Origin: Sphingomonas bacterium
GTDB taxonomy: Bacteria > Pseudomonadota > Alphaproteobacteria > Sphingomonadales > Sphingomonadaceae
Direction: 5' to 3'
DNA: 53,348 nucleotides
Assembly (NCBI RefSeq): GCF_028292965.1
Contig: NZ_JAQGLG010000218.1
Coordinates: 1 to 53,348 of the forward strand
Made by a program: the position numbers and the translations under genes. Below are positions 28,537 to 36,500 of this stretch, in pieces (positions within the stretch are counted from its first letter, which is position 1; the number at the start of each line of letters is the position of its first letter). Below the pieces are notes generated by a model. That model saw only the letters and a program-made list of their open reading frames with translations, was not told the DNA's origin and did no database searches.

Positions 28537-29454
28537 ATGACCAGTTGGCCGAAACTCTATACGGCGTTTGGTGCGCAATGGCAGGCGGACACGCCGCTGG
28601 CGCACTTCGATCTGGCGACACGCGATCGTAGCGAGACCGCTGCGTCAATCGATGCGATCAGGGTTCGCCGCGTTGCCGCGCTCACGCCGCGGAAATCGCT
28701 GCACACGGTCAATGGCGGCTGTGTCTATGTCGATGGCTTTCGCCTGGCCTGGCATGACGAGGTGACGTTCGACGTCCATGACGGATCACGCATCGACTAC
28801 GTGCCGGGGCCGGGCTGGACCGGCGACATGCCGGCCGCATTCTACAGCACGGTCGCGGCACTGACGCTCGCCGCGCGCGGCGCCCTGCCGTGCCACGCGA
28901 GCGCGGTCGAATTCGGCGGGAAGGCTGTTCTGCTGGCCGGGGCTGCGGGTGCGGGCAAGTCGACGCTGGCCGCCTCGCTTCTGACACGAGGCGGGCGATT
29001 GCTCGCTGACGATCTGACGATCATCGCGCCGGTGTCGCCAGATGGGCCGTTCATCGCAACTCGCGGTCGGCCCGGCATCCGCCTTCATTGCGATACCGCC
29101 TTGCGCGTGGCCGCCGTCGAGCGCCATTCCCTACCGGGTGACCAGCGTGGGAAATGGCTCGTCCGGCCGATCGCGCGCAGCCCCTATGATGCGGTGCCGC
29201 TGGCGGGGGTCGTGCTGCTGGGTGACGAGCACGGGACACTGCAGCGGGGCGACAACAAAATTCTGCTGGGGCCGCATTTGTTTCGCCCGCGATGGCTGGC
29301 GGCACTGCCCGGTCATGCAGACCGCCTGCGCATGACGCTAGAGATCGCGAGTCGTGTGCCGAGCCGCAGCGTCGGGCCCGGCGAGGGGTTTTACCGCGAT
29401 CCGGCAGCGATCGAGCGAGCATGGAGTGCGATTACCACGATGCTGGCGCGCTGA
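28537..29454 (+). CDS. HprK-like kinase, lasso-type cluster (first copy)
   Basis: A 305-residue protein taken from ATG 28537. A longer in-frame start at 28396 adds a non-conserved region. The C-terminal half matches the HPr kinase/phosphorylase-like domain: His120 in LPCHASAVEF, Walker A GAAGAGKST (135-143) and the Asp pair LLADDL (158-159). In lasso-peptide clusters of the paeninodin type such kinases phosphorylate the C-terminal Ser of the precursor. It lies upstream of the cyclase-like gene on the same strand. A second, divergent kinase is at 32172-32987, sharing the His120/Walker/DD layout. Confidence 0.8.
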   Translation: MTSWPKLYTAFGAQWQADTPLAHFDLATRDRSETAASIDAIRVRRVAALTPRKSLHTVNGGCVYVDGFRLAWHDEVTFDVHDGSRIDYVPGPGWTGDMPAAFYSTVAALTLAARGALPCHASAVEFGGKAVLLAGAAGAGKSTLAASLLTRGGRLLADDLTIIAPVSPDGPFIATRGRPGIRLHCDTALRVAAVERHSLPGDQRGKWLVRPIARSPYDAVPLAGVVLLGDEHGTLQRGDNKILLGPHLFRPRWLAALPGHADRLRMTLEIASRVPSRSVGPGEGFYRDPAAIERAWSAITTMLAR

Positions 29455-29610
29455 CCGCGCCGCACGCGTGATATGGCTGCAGATCCACGCTCCGAACGGG
29501 CGTCGGCGAACGCCATGGGTCTGGTCAAATCGCTTTTCCCGCAGAGGAGCGGGGCCTAACCCCGATGCTGCGCGCACCGCCATCGTGGTTGAAGTGGAAA
29601 CGGGGGAAGG

Positions 29611-31416
29611 ATGGGGACGGTATCGGTGCCGAGGAACGGGTTGTTCGGGCTTTTCTCGCTCGACGGAGCGCCGCTCGATGCGCGCGACAGCCAGACCGTG
29701 CTCGGCGCGCTCGCGGATAAAGTGGTCGCGACGTCGGGCGCGCTGGTGGCGGCGCTAGACGCGTCAGGGGCAGCGATCCATGTGCATGAAGACTCCCGCA
29801 GCGATGGCGCACCCGGTACTGGCAACATCGCCATATTGCTGGGTGATCTGGACGAGGCCATGGCTGTCGCTGCGCGATTGACGATGCCGGCGAACAGCAA
29901 TCGGGCCGCGCTGGCAGCGGCCGCGCTTGATCGCTGGGGACGCAATGCGCCGCGCCAACTGGCTGGCGAGTGGTTGCTGCTGCGCTGGCATGCGTCGAGC
30001 CGAACGCTCATATTGCTCTCGTCGGAGACGCTGTACGAGAACTGCCAGGTGGCGACTGACGGCCGACGGCTGGCGATCGCACCGAATCTGGCATGTCTTG
30101 CCGCTCTGCCATGGGTTGGTGGCGACTTCGATCCGGACATCTTGATGCGCACGATGGGTCGCTCACATCTCCGTGAAGCCATCGGGGCGCGGACGATTCT
30201 GAAAGGCGTCATGCGCCTACGCGCGGGGGCATGCATCACCGTTTCTTCGCACGGGCTGCATCTAGCTGCGCCCGATCCTTCAGCGATACCCGCGCTCGCC
30301 GCGATCACCTTTGACGATGCGATCGCAGAACTCGACGCATTGCTGAGATCGAACATGCGGCAGCGGCTCTCGCGCGTCGGGGGCGTCGCCGTTCAGATGA
30401 GCGGCGGGCTCGATTCCTCGTTGCTCGGTCTGCTTGCGGCGGAAGAGCGCAGGAGCGACCAGCGGCTGGTATTCCTGACGTCCGCCGCACCAGAGGACAG
30501 CGGCGTCGAGGATGAGAGCATGTGGGCTGACCTCGTCGCCCGGCACCTTGGGGTGCCGATGGTCAAGGTCAGGCCCGCGCTCGATGCCGACGTCTATCGG
30601 CCCAGCGCCCGCGCCCTTGCCGCGACCGAGACGCCGGCGCATTCGCTACGGCATTATCTCTATGAAGCACTCGCCGATGCCGCGCTCGCGACCGATTCAC
30701 AGTCGCTCGTCGATGGCATGTACGGCGAAATGACCATCTCCAATCACGGTCATTGTCTGGGATCGGCGCCAGTACGGTCGCCGCGCATGATCCTGCGGTC
30801 ATGGCGCAAGTGGTGGATCAATCGATCGATATCGACGCGCGGCGACGATTATCATGTGATGCCGTCGCGCACGGCGTTCGCCTCCGTGGCTGCATTGCAT
30901 GCGGAACCCACGCCCCACCCCAGGCATCCGGCAATACGCCGACTGTCGCCCGACGAACCCTTTGGTTTCGAATATGGGACGAACAAGGCTAGCCAGATAT
31001 CGACGTCTATCGGTCAGCCGGCCGTGCGCACATTATTCCCGTTTCGCGATCCGCGACTGATTCGCCTGATGTCCTCATTTCCCGCCGGCTTTGTGCGCCA
31101 TGGCGGTATCGACCGGGCCCCGGCCCGCGCGTTGATGCATGGCCACCTTCCCGAAGCTGTCGTGACACGTCCCAAAGGCACAGCCTTCTCACCCACCTAC
31201 CATCTCATGCTGCGCGCACAGGCCGATGCGGCGATCGCCCGGCTACCCGATCAGGAGCAGGCCGGGGCCGGCGAATGGCTCGATCTTGCCTGGCTGAAGG
31301 TGATGCTGGCAAGCGTGCGGGACGGCGCCCGGTTCAATACGCAGACGCTGGTCCGTATCCAGGGTTCGGCCTATGCGGCGGAATTCTTTCGCTGGTGGGC
31401 GCGGGTAGTGCGGTAA
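29611..31416 (+). CDS. Asparagine synthetase-like lasso cyclase (C protein)
   Basis: A 601-residue protein with an N-terminal class II glutamine-amidotransferase-like domain lacking the catalytic N-terminal Cys (starts MGTVSVPRNGLFGLF) and a C-terminal asparagine-synthase domain with the ATP-pyrophosphatase loop SGGLDSS (264-270), GMYGEM and RPKGTAFSP. Loss of the amidotransferase Cys is typical of lasso cyclases, which adenylate an Asp/Glu side chain and close the ring onto the core's N-terminus. GGGGGAAGG precedes the ATG closely; GTG 29626 is an alternative start. It is convergent with the precursor gene. Confidence 0.85.
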   Translation: MGTVSVPRNGLFGLFSLDGAPLDARDSQTVLGALADKVVATSGALVAALDASGAAIHVHEDSRSDGAPGTGNIAILLGDLDEAMAVAARLTMPANSNRAALAAAALDRWGRNAPRQLAGEWLLLRWHASSRTLILLSSETLYENCQVATDGRRLAIAPNLACLAALPWVGGDFDPDILMRTMGRSHLREAIGARTILKGVMRLRAGACITVSSHGLHLAAPDPSAIPALAAITFDDAIAELDALLRSNMRQRLSRVGGVAVQMSGGLDSSLLGLLAAEERRSDQRLVFLTSAAPEDSGVEDESMWADLVARHLGVPMVKVRPALDADVYRPSARALAATETPAHSLRHYLYEALADAALATDSQSLVDGMYGEMTISNHGHCLGSAPVRSPRMILRSWRKWWINRSISTRGDDYHVMPSRTAFASVAALHAEPTPHPRHPAIRRLSPDEPFGFEYGTNKASQISTSIGQPAVRTLFPFRDPRLIRLMSSFPAGFVRHGGIDRAPARALMHGHLPEAVVTRPKGTAFSPTYHLMLRAQADAAIARLPDQEQAGAGEWLDLAWLKVMLASVRDGARFNTQTLVRIQGSAYAAEFFRWWARVVR

Positions 31417-31447
31417 AATCACGAGTCCGCATCCGGTTGAGCTATGG

Positions 31448-31627
31448 TCACGCAAAGGCTGCGACGTCGCTCTCCCACATGTCATTCGGGTCGATGAGCG
31501 GGCCCCGCGCCAGGGGTGCGACCACATAACGGCGGCGAAGACCGAGATTGATCCAGCCGCAGCCAGGTCGCCCGCCGAAGAAGATATTGACCGCAAGAAT
31601 ACCCGCATGTTCAGCGCGGGTTAGGCG
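31448..31627 (-). other. Coding-like stretch in frame after the precursor stop
   Basis: Directly after the precursor's TGA the same frame stays open for 59 codons to a TGA at 31448-31450. It would encode, in part, GCGWINLGLRRRYVVAPLAR and PLIDPNDMWESDVAAFA, which read like real protein. There is no ATG, GTG or TTG near its beginning and no ribosome binding site. It could be a remnant of a longer gene, a product of read-through, or a separate gene with an unusual start. Only the internal GTG (YVV) and ATG (DMWE) are usable. Confidence 0.35.
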
Positions 31628-31780
31628 TCAGGATTGCGAGCAATCCGGATAGACTGGGCCACCGTCGGGGCCTAGAGTCGGATTGGCGGCGGTCTCGTTG
31701 ACGTTCAATTCGGTCACCGTCGGCTCAATCCAGGCGCGCCGCGCTTCGGTGCGCGACTTGTTGCCGTTACTTTCAGCCAT
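31628..31780 (-). CDS. Lasso-peptide precursor (A gene), paeninodin-like
   Basis: A 50-residue peptide from ATG 31780, with AAAAGGGGG five bases upstream. The leader has Trp17-x-x-Pro20, Leu25 and Glu29-Thr30: the leader-binding motif (aromatic-x-x-P...L) and the Thr at position -2 typical of lasso precursors. Cleavage after Ala31 would give the 19-residue core ANPTLGPDGGPVYPDCSQS. Ala1 and Asp8 are placed for an 8-membered isopeptide ring. The C-terminal residue is Ser, the residue phosphorylated by HprK-like kinases in the paeninodin system. A single Cys16 is in the tail. It is the last gene after oxygenase, kinase and PqqD-like genes on the minus strand. Ring size and cleavage are predictions. 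Confidence 0.75.
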   Translation of the reverse strand: MAESNGNKSRTEARRAWIEPTVTELNVNETAANPTLGPDGGPVYPDCSQS

Positions 31781-31843
31781 GCCATCCCCCTTTTGGTGCT
31801 CGATATCAGATTTAAGCTATATTTCGTTCGAAGTCCATGCGGG

Positions 31844-32113
31844 CTACTTTGCCAGCAAATGGATCAATTCCAGTTCCGACATCTTTTGCAGAAGAGCATC
31901 CACTGACCGCGAACAATCTTTTTCCTCGATGTCGAACCGCGCGGTGAACAATGCAATGAGCTGATCACGGCTATGCGGCGTCTCCAGCGTTTCCCAGGCT
32001 TCGCTGGCGGTGTGGTTGAGCGCGACATAACGACCGCTGTCCAGATGTATCATGACATATTGGTCGTCGACCTGCGACCCGATCCATTCGCCTGTGCGCT
32101 GCCACATCGTCAT
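31844..32113 (-). CDS. PqqD-like leader-binding protein (RRE, lasso B1)
   Basis: An 89-residue protein of the PqqD fold: GSQVDDQYVMIHLDSGRYVALNHTASEAWETLETPHSRDQLIALFTARFDIEEKDCSRSVDALLQKMSELELIHLL, with the characteristic Y-x-L-N-x-T-A-x-x-x-W segment. Such RRE proteins bind RiPP leader peptides and deliver the precursor to the protease and cyclase. The ATG at 32113 follows a GGGGGGGAGAC stretch. It is 63 bases upstream of the precursor gene on the same strand. Confidence 0.88.
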   Translation of the reverse strand: MTMWQRTGEWIGSQVDDQYVMIHLDSGRYVALNHTASEAWETLETPHSRDQLIALFTARFDIEEKDCSRSVDALLQKMSELELIHLLAK

Positions 32114-32171
32114 CACCGTCTCCCCCCCCGCCGTTTAACGCGCGTCGCGCCATCGTGCCAGTCGGTGCGGT

Positions 32172-32987
32172 TCATGACAGCGGAGGAATCGCCACGACCG
32201 GCACCGTTTGCGCGATCATGGCCATGGTAGACAGCGAGGCGGCTTCCATACCGAGCAGGGCGATGATCCGTGGCCGGTGGCGGTGCGTGAGCAGCGCCTG
32301 GATCGCGTCGACCCCGCTGAGGCGCCTCGGGCGGACTGTTCCCGGCTGGAGAACGAGCAAGGCACCAACGCGACCGGCGGCGCGCCACTGCCTTGGCGGC
32401 ACGGGGCGAAACATGCGCGCGCCATCGTCGTCCATCCGTTCGAAATGGCCGCCGGCCAGCCCTGAGGCCATAGCCGCATCATCCTGCACCCTGAGGCAGA
32501 TCGAATCGTCGGCGATCTGGTATGCGCCCATCGTCAGCGCCCGCGCCAGAACCGTCGACTTGCCGCTGCCCGATGCACCCGCCACGGCTATGGCCCGGTT
32601 GGCCCCGTCGAGCGTGAACGCGGCCGCGTGCAACACGACATCGCCACGAGCCCAAAGCAACGCAGGGAGAACCGTGGCGATCAGCATGTTGGAGAGATGT
32701 GCCTGGTCCGCGCCAGGCACCGGATCGACGAGAATCCTGCACCGGGCCAGGCAGATAAAGCGGGCCAGGCCCGGCATCGTGAATTCGAACTGATCAGGCG
32801 AGGTGACGCGATACGGGCCCCAGACGCGGCCCGCGTCCCCGGGCGGTGTGGTGGCGTAGACAATCTCGACGTCCGGCGGACTCTCCGCGTCCCCGGCCGG
32901 GACCGCTCCGGGCAACGGCAGGGCGGACCGAATGCGCAAGCCATGCCCTAGCCAGATCCGCTGCTCTTCTCGCTCTCCGGCAATCAC
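32172..32987 (-). CDS. HprK-like kinase, lasso-type cluster (second copy)
   Basis: A 271-residue protein from the GTG at 32987, overlapping the oxygenase stop by GTGA. It shows the HprK-like core: His120 in VVLHAAAF, Walker A GASGSGKST (137-145) and the Asp pair IADDSI (160-161). It is divergent in sequence from the first copy, so the two are not a recent duplication. Its position two genes before the precursor makes it the better candidate for phosphorylating the C-terminal Ser. Confidence 0.83.
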   Translation of the reverse strand: MIAGEREEQRIWLGHGLRIRSALPLPGAVPAGDAESPPDVEIVYATTPPGDAGRVWGPYRVTSPDQFEFTMPGLARFICLARCRILVDPVPGADQAHLSNMLIATVLPALLWARGDVVLHAAAFTLDGANRAIAVAGASGSGKSTVLARALTMGAYQIADDSICLRVQDDAAMASGLAGGHFERMDDDGARMFRPVPPRQWRAAGRVGALLVLQPGTVRPRRLSGVDAIQALLTHRHRPRIIALLGMEAASLSTMAMIAQTVPVVAIPPLS

Positions 32988-34189
32988 GCTGGCCGGATGT
33001 CGAACGCAAGGCAGATACGGCGCTGGTCGCAGCCATGTTCAAAGGTGCGGTGGTAACAGTGCGAAGGGAAGAACATCAGCATGCCCGGCTGTGGGCGCAC
33101 CAATGTCTCGCCGAACGCTTCTGCCGCACGAGGCCCGACCTGGTCTTCGGGCATGCCAAAGGCCAGGCAACCTGCAGTTGTCGCCCCGCCGCGCACCATT
33201 GGCGGGACATCGACATAATAGACACCGCTCATCCAACCATTCTGATGAACATGCCAATCCTCATGGCCTACGGCATCGGTGAGCACGCACCAATTGTGCA
33301 GCGTGGCGTGCTCCGGTCGCGCATTGGTCCAGGGTGAATCGTGCTGGTCGAGGGTGGCGACGTAATCGACCGCGACTTGCCGGATCAATGCCTGCAGGGC
33401 GGGAATGGCGACCGAGCTGGCGAATGCCGGCTCATCGACTCGCCATGTCTTGGTTGAGGCAGTGCCGTAACGGTCGAAACGCAGATCGGGATGTCGGTCA
33501 AGTTCCTCCTTAACCGCCCCGTTGAGCGCGGCAATATCGTCCCAGCCGGGCGGCGCTGAAAGCGTGCGACGATACAGGAAGCGATCCAGCCCGACGGCCG
33601 TGCGCGCTTCGTCGAAACGCTCAAGCTTGGCGAGAGCAATCGCACGCGCCCCCAGCAAGCGGGAATGGGCAACACCGCGGGCGATCAGATCGTCGGCGAA
33701 GGCCAGCAACTCGTCCAGCGCACCCGCCCGAACGTCGAGCGCGGCGAGGCGTTTATAGGCATTCCTGTCGTGCGGATCCGCGTGGAGCGCAGCACTCAGC
33801 GCCGTTCGCGCCTCGGCAATTCTGCCCTGACGCGTCATCACCTTGCCCAATGCCGCGAGCGCACGCGCTTGCTCGCCAGGCAATATCGACCTGTCCAGCG
33901 CCTTTCGCGCGAATTCCTCGGCGCGACGATCGTCACCCGGGGCCTCGCGACTGGTATAGGCTTCGGCCAGATACTGCGCGACGTGGCGTTCATCGCCATC
34001 CTCGAACAGCTTCTCAAGAAGGTCGATCACCTCATCGAACGCGTCCTGGACGAACAGGCGCATCGCCAGCTTGAAGCGGAGTGCGCTCGACGCGGGATTG
34101 GCGGCGACGGCCTTGCGCAGCAATGCGATCTCGTGCTGCCGGGCAATATCGAGCGGCCGTTCGATCTCCAGCTGAAAAGGGCGCGCCAC
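32984..34189 (-). CDS. TPR protein with C-terminal 2OG-Fe(II) oxygenase domain
   Basis: A 401-residue protein. Residues about 20-200 are helical TPR-like repeats (VAANPASSALRFKLAMRLFVQDAFDEVIDLL, ALHADPHDRNAYKRLAAL). Residues about 225-400 match the 2OG-FeII_Oxy_5 type: HVHQNGWMSGVYYVDVP (metal-ligand region 313-317), then GMLMFFPSHCYHRTFEHG (His380) and QRRICLAFDI (Arg binding 2-oxoglutarate). It probably hydroxylates a residue of the precursor; Asp hydroxylation by a 2OG oxygenase is reported for another lasso peptide. First gene of the minus-strand operon. Confidence 0.82.
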   Translation of the reverse strand: MARPFQLEIERPLDIARQHEIALLRKAVAANPASSALRFKLAMRLFVQDAFDEVIDLLEKLFEDGDERHVAQYLAEAYTSREAPGDDRRAEEFARKALDRSILPGEQARALAALGKVMTRQGRIAEARTALSAALHADPHDRNAYKRLAALDVRAGALDELLAFADDLIARGVAHSRLLGARAIALAKLERFDEARTAVGLDRFLYRRTLSAPPGWDDIAALNGAVKEELDRHPDLRFDRYGTASTKTWRVDEPAFASSVAIPALQALIRQVAVDYVATLDQHDSPWTNARPEHATLHNWCVLTDAVGHEDWHVHQNGWMSGVYYVDVPPMVRGGATTAGCLAFGMPEDQVGPRAAEAFGETLVRPQPGMLMFFPSHCYHRTFEHGCDQRRICLAFDIRPA

Positions 34190-34350
34190 GAGATTCTCCT
34201 TGAGCCCCCGACAGTATGGAAGCTCACCGATGTCGAGTCCAATACTTCGCGTGGGCCTTGCAAGGGTCGGGCCTCAGCCAGCGCCGCCAATGGCGTGGCG
34301 ATGAGCGTGTTGCGCGACGACTCCAGGCGACAAGAACGCGGAGCGATGGC

Positions 34351-35331
34351 ATGTCGCTGACCATGTCGCTGGACCGCCTTGCCCAACTCGACGCACAGGC
34401 GCGCTTCATGCTCGCGGGGCAGGCCTATGAGCGCGGCGAGGTGCGGCTGGTGTCGCGGGACCTTGCAGGGTGCGAACACCTTGCGGCGACTCGCCACGGG
34501 CTCTTCGCGATTAACCCAGCGGCGTATCGACGGATCGCGCATGGCCTGTTCTATGGCGTCACCATCCTCGGCGACATGATCTACGTCTTTGAGGCCGGTG
34601 ACCGCCCCAGGCACCGAACCAACCGCGGCCGGATCGTGCGCTTCCGCCGCGATGGCGACACGATCTACGCAGCCGAGGTAATCGCAACCGGCCTCGACAA
34701 TGGCTGCCACCAGATCGATGTCATGCACGGCGAGCTTCATGTGCTCGACACCTACAACCAGCAGATCATCGTGCTGTCGCTCGACGGGGCGGTCCGGCGC
34801 GTCCTTCACCCATTACCCCTGGCGGCGGACCGGAGCGGCGCCGATTACGTCCATATCAACTCGCTGCTCCGATGCGCTGACGACACCTTACTCCTGCTGC
34901 ACAATGGCGGCCGGCCTGATGCGCCGCGCAGCGAGGTAGCGAGGTTCGACGGCGACTGGAATCTCGTCGTGCGCACCGAAGTCGATGGCCATGGCTGCCA
35001 CAATATAGCGCTGCTCGAAGATGGGACATTGCTGTGCTGCGGCTCGCAGGCGGGCGAGCTGATCGGGTCCAATGGCGTCAAGGTAAAGCTCGGCGACATG
35101 ATGACCCGGGGCCTGTCGGTTGGCGTTGGGGAAATCCTGGTCGGCGGGTCGACCTTTTCGCCGCGTGACATCCGCGATGAAAAAGGCGGCACGATCTATT
35201 TTCTCGACCGGGCCTATCGGCTCACGAGCACCCTCGCGATGCCCGCGCCCGTCATGGAGATCCGCCGCATCGACGGACGAGACCGATCGCTATCGCACCA
35301 CATTGCGGGTCAATTGCCGCAGGCAAAATAG
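34351..35331 (+). CDS. Beta-propeller-like hypothetical protein
   Basis: A 326-residue soluble protein taken from ATG 34351 (MSLTMSLDRLAQLDAQARF), with GGAG seven bases upstream. Repeating blade-like segments are seen: HGLFYGVTILGDMIYVFEAG, GCHQIDVMHGELHVLDTYNQQIIVLSLDG, CHNIALLEDGTLLCCGSQAGELI. This resembles NHL/propeller proteins of the DUF4915-like type. No catalytic motif is evident and it is not a transglutaminase-like protease. Divergent from the oxygenase, so it could be linked to the cluster, but a link is not shown. Confidence 0.6.
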   Translation: MSLTMSLDRLAQLDAQARFMLAGQAYERGEVRLVSRDLAGCEHLAATRHGLFAINPAAYRRIAHGLFYGVTILGDMIYVFEAGDRPRHRTNRGRIVRFRRDGDTIYAAEVIATGLDNGCHQIDVMHGELHVLDTYNQQIIVLSLDGAVRRVLHPLPLAADRSGADYVHINSLLRCADDTLLLLHNGGRPDAPRSEVARFDGDWNLVVRTEVDGHGCHNIALLEDGTLLCCGSQAGELIGSNGVKVKLGDMMTRGLSVGVGEILVGGSTFSPRDIRDEKGGTIYFLDRAYRLTSTLAMPAPVMEIRRIDGRDRSLSHHIAGQLPQAK

Positions 35332-35484
35332 CGGCGCTCCCGGCAGCCGGGCAGGGGCAGCAAACATCGCGATATGCCGCGCGAATTTCAGCCCGGGGGC
35401 GGCGTGAGCGCGCGCGGGCAATCGGCGTCGTCTGCACGGGTCAGCCAGGCGCGGCGAACCGGTTCGCACGGCCACGGGCAGAAC

Positions 35485-35517
35485 TGCCGCCGGACCTGCA
35501 TTGGCAGTCCGGCGGCA
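35485..35517 (-). terminator. Candidate hairpin terminator after the beta-helix gene
   Basis: An 11-bp perfect stem, TGCCGCCGGAC (35485-35495) and GTCCGGCGGCA (35507-35517), with an 11-base loop, just past the stop of the minus-strand beta-helix gene. No clear T run follows, so this is tentative. Confidence 0.4.
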
Positions 35518-35525
35518 AGGTCTCG

Positions 35526-36500
35526 TTATTGAAGCACTACCGTTGCATTGGGCAGGCCGCTGTTACCGGCATCAGGCCCAAGATTGTTGTTCTTGAACGA
35601 TAGGACAGTGCCCACCGCCTTGATGCCGCCAAGCGCGTTGTTGAAGATACTTACGTCGGACAGGCGGATGGTCGTCCCCGCTGCCGCGGCGACGCCAAAA
35701 TTGCCGTTGCTGGCAATGGTGGTGTGGAGGATGTTCACGACAGCCGTCACGGTGCCGGAGTTCGATACCGCATAAACACCGCGACCAGTATTGCCCGAGA
35801 TGTTGCTGTTCGCGATCGTGACCGTAGCACCGTCTTCCGCCGTGACGCCAGGCTGGGAATCGGAGATCGTGACGTGGTCGAGGACCGCGCTGACGGAAAC
35901 GTTACCGTTTGGCTTGATGTCCACGCCGGGACCGGAGACAGATTTGATATGAACATCGGTCATCAGCAGTAGCGCGCCGACACTTGCGGCGGATGGCTCA
36001 AAGCTCACGGCAGGTACACCACCGGTCCCCTGGTTGCTGATGTTCACATTTTGCATCGTCAGCGACTTGCCGCTGAGGAAGCGCACTGCATAGGTGCCTA
36101 CCGTCGTTCCCGCGCCATTAATCGTCAGGTTGCGAAGATGCACCTTGATCGTCGGCGTCGTGGCACCGTTCGGATCGTTGATGATCACGCCCGGCACGCC
36201 CGAGTTCAGAATGCCGCCGGCGCCGCCACTGCCCTCGGAGCAATCGAGCGTGATCGACTTGACGATGGTTACCGAACCGAACCCGCCCGGATCGAGGCAA
36301 TCGATCTCACCGCCGGCTGCGGTCTTGGAAATCGCGCCCGCCCAGGTCTTGCAAGGGGCGGTGCGGCTGCACGGATTGACGTCGTCGCCGACACCCGAGA
36401 TCCATGTACGTGTTGCCTGAGCGCTTGCCGGTGCTGCGAGGCACAGGCTGCAGAGAAGCGCCGTCATCGCGACGCCCAGAATCCTGATCAATTTGCTCAT
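35526..36500 (-). CDS. Secreted right-handed parallel beta-helix protein
   Basis: A 324-residue protein with a clear signal peptide (MSKLIRILGVAMTALLCSLCLAAPASAQA). The mature part begins TRTWISGVGDDVNPCSRTAPCKTWAGAISKTAAGGEIDCLDPGGFG and continues with Asn/Gly/Val/Ile-rich rungs (HLRNLTINGAG, LTMQNVNISNQGTGG, ILHTTIASNGNFGV), the pattern of pectin-lyase-like beta helices. Several Cys probably pair. GGAGG is about ten bases before the ATG. It is a known bacterial family without assigned function. No catalytic residues are evident. Confidence 0.85.
   Translation of the reverse strand: MSKLIRILGVAMTALLCSLCLAAPASAQATRTWISGVGDDVNPCSRTAPCKTWAGAISKTAAGGEIDCLDPGGFGSVTIVKSITLDCSEGSGGAGGILNSGVPGVIINDPNGATTPTIKVHLRNLTINGAGTTVGTYAVRFLSGKSLTMQNVNISNQGTGGVPAVSFEPSAASVGALLLMTDVHIKSVSGPGVDIKPNGNVSVSAVLDHVTISDSQPGVTAEDGATVTIANSNISGNTGRGVYAVSNSGTVTAVVNILHTTIASNGNFGVAAAAGTTIRLSDVSIFNNALGGIKAVGTVLSFKNNNLGPDAGNSGLPNATVVLQ

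Noticed and set aside
29473..29559. 28-codon frame between the first kinase and the cyclase gene as a second precursor.
   Set aside because: No leader motif, no ring-forming residue pattern and no ribosome site.
31628..31738. Alternative lasso core starting at Gly37 of the precursor (GPDGGPVYPDCSQS).
   Set aside because: The first acidic residues would then be at positions 3 and 10, outside the usual 7-9 for ring closure. The core from Ala32 fits better with Thr at -2.
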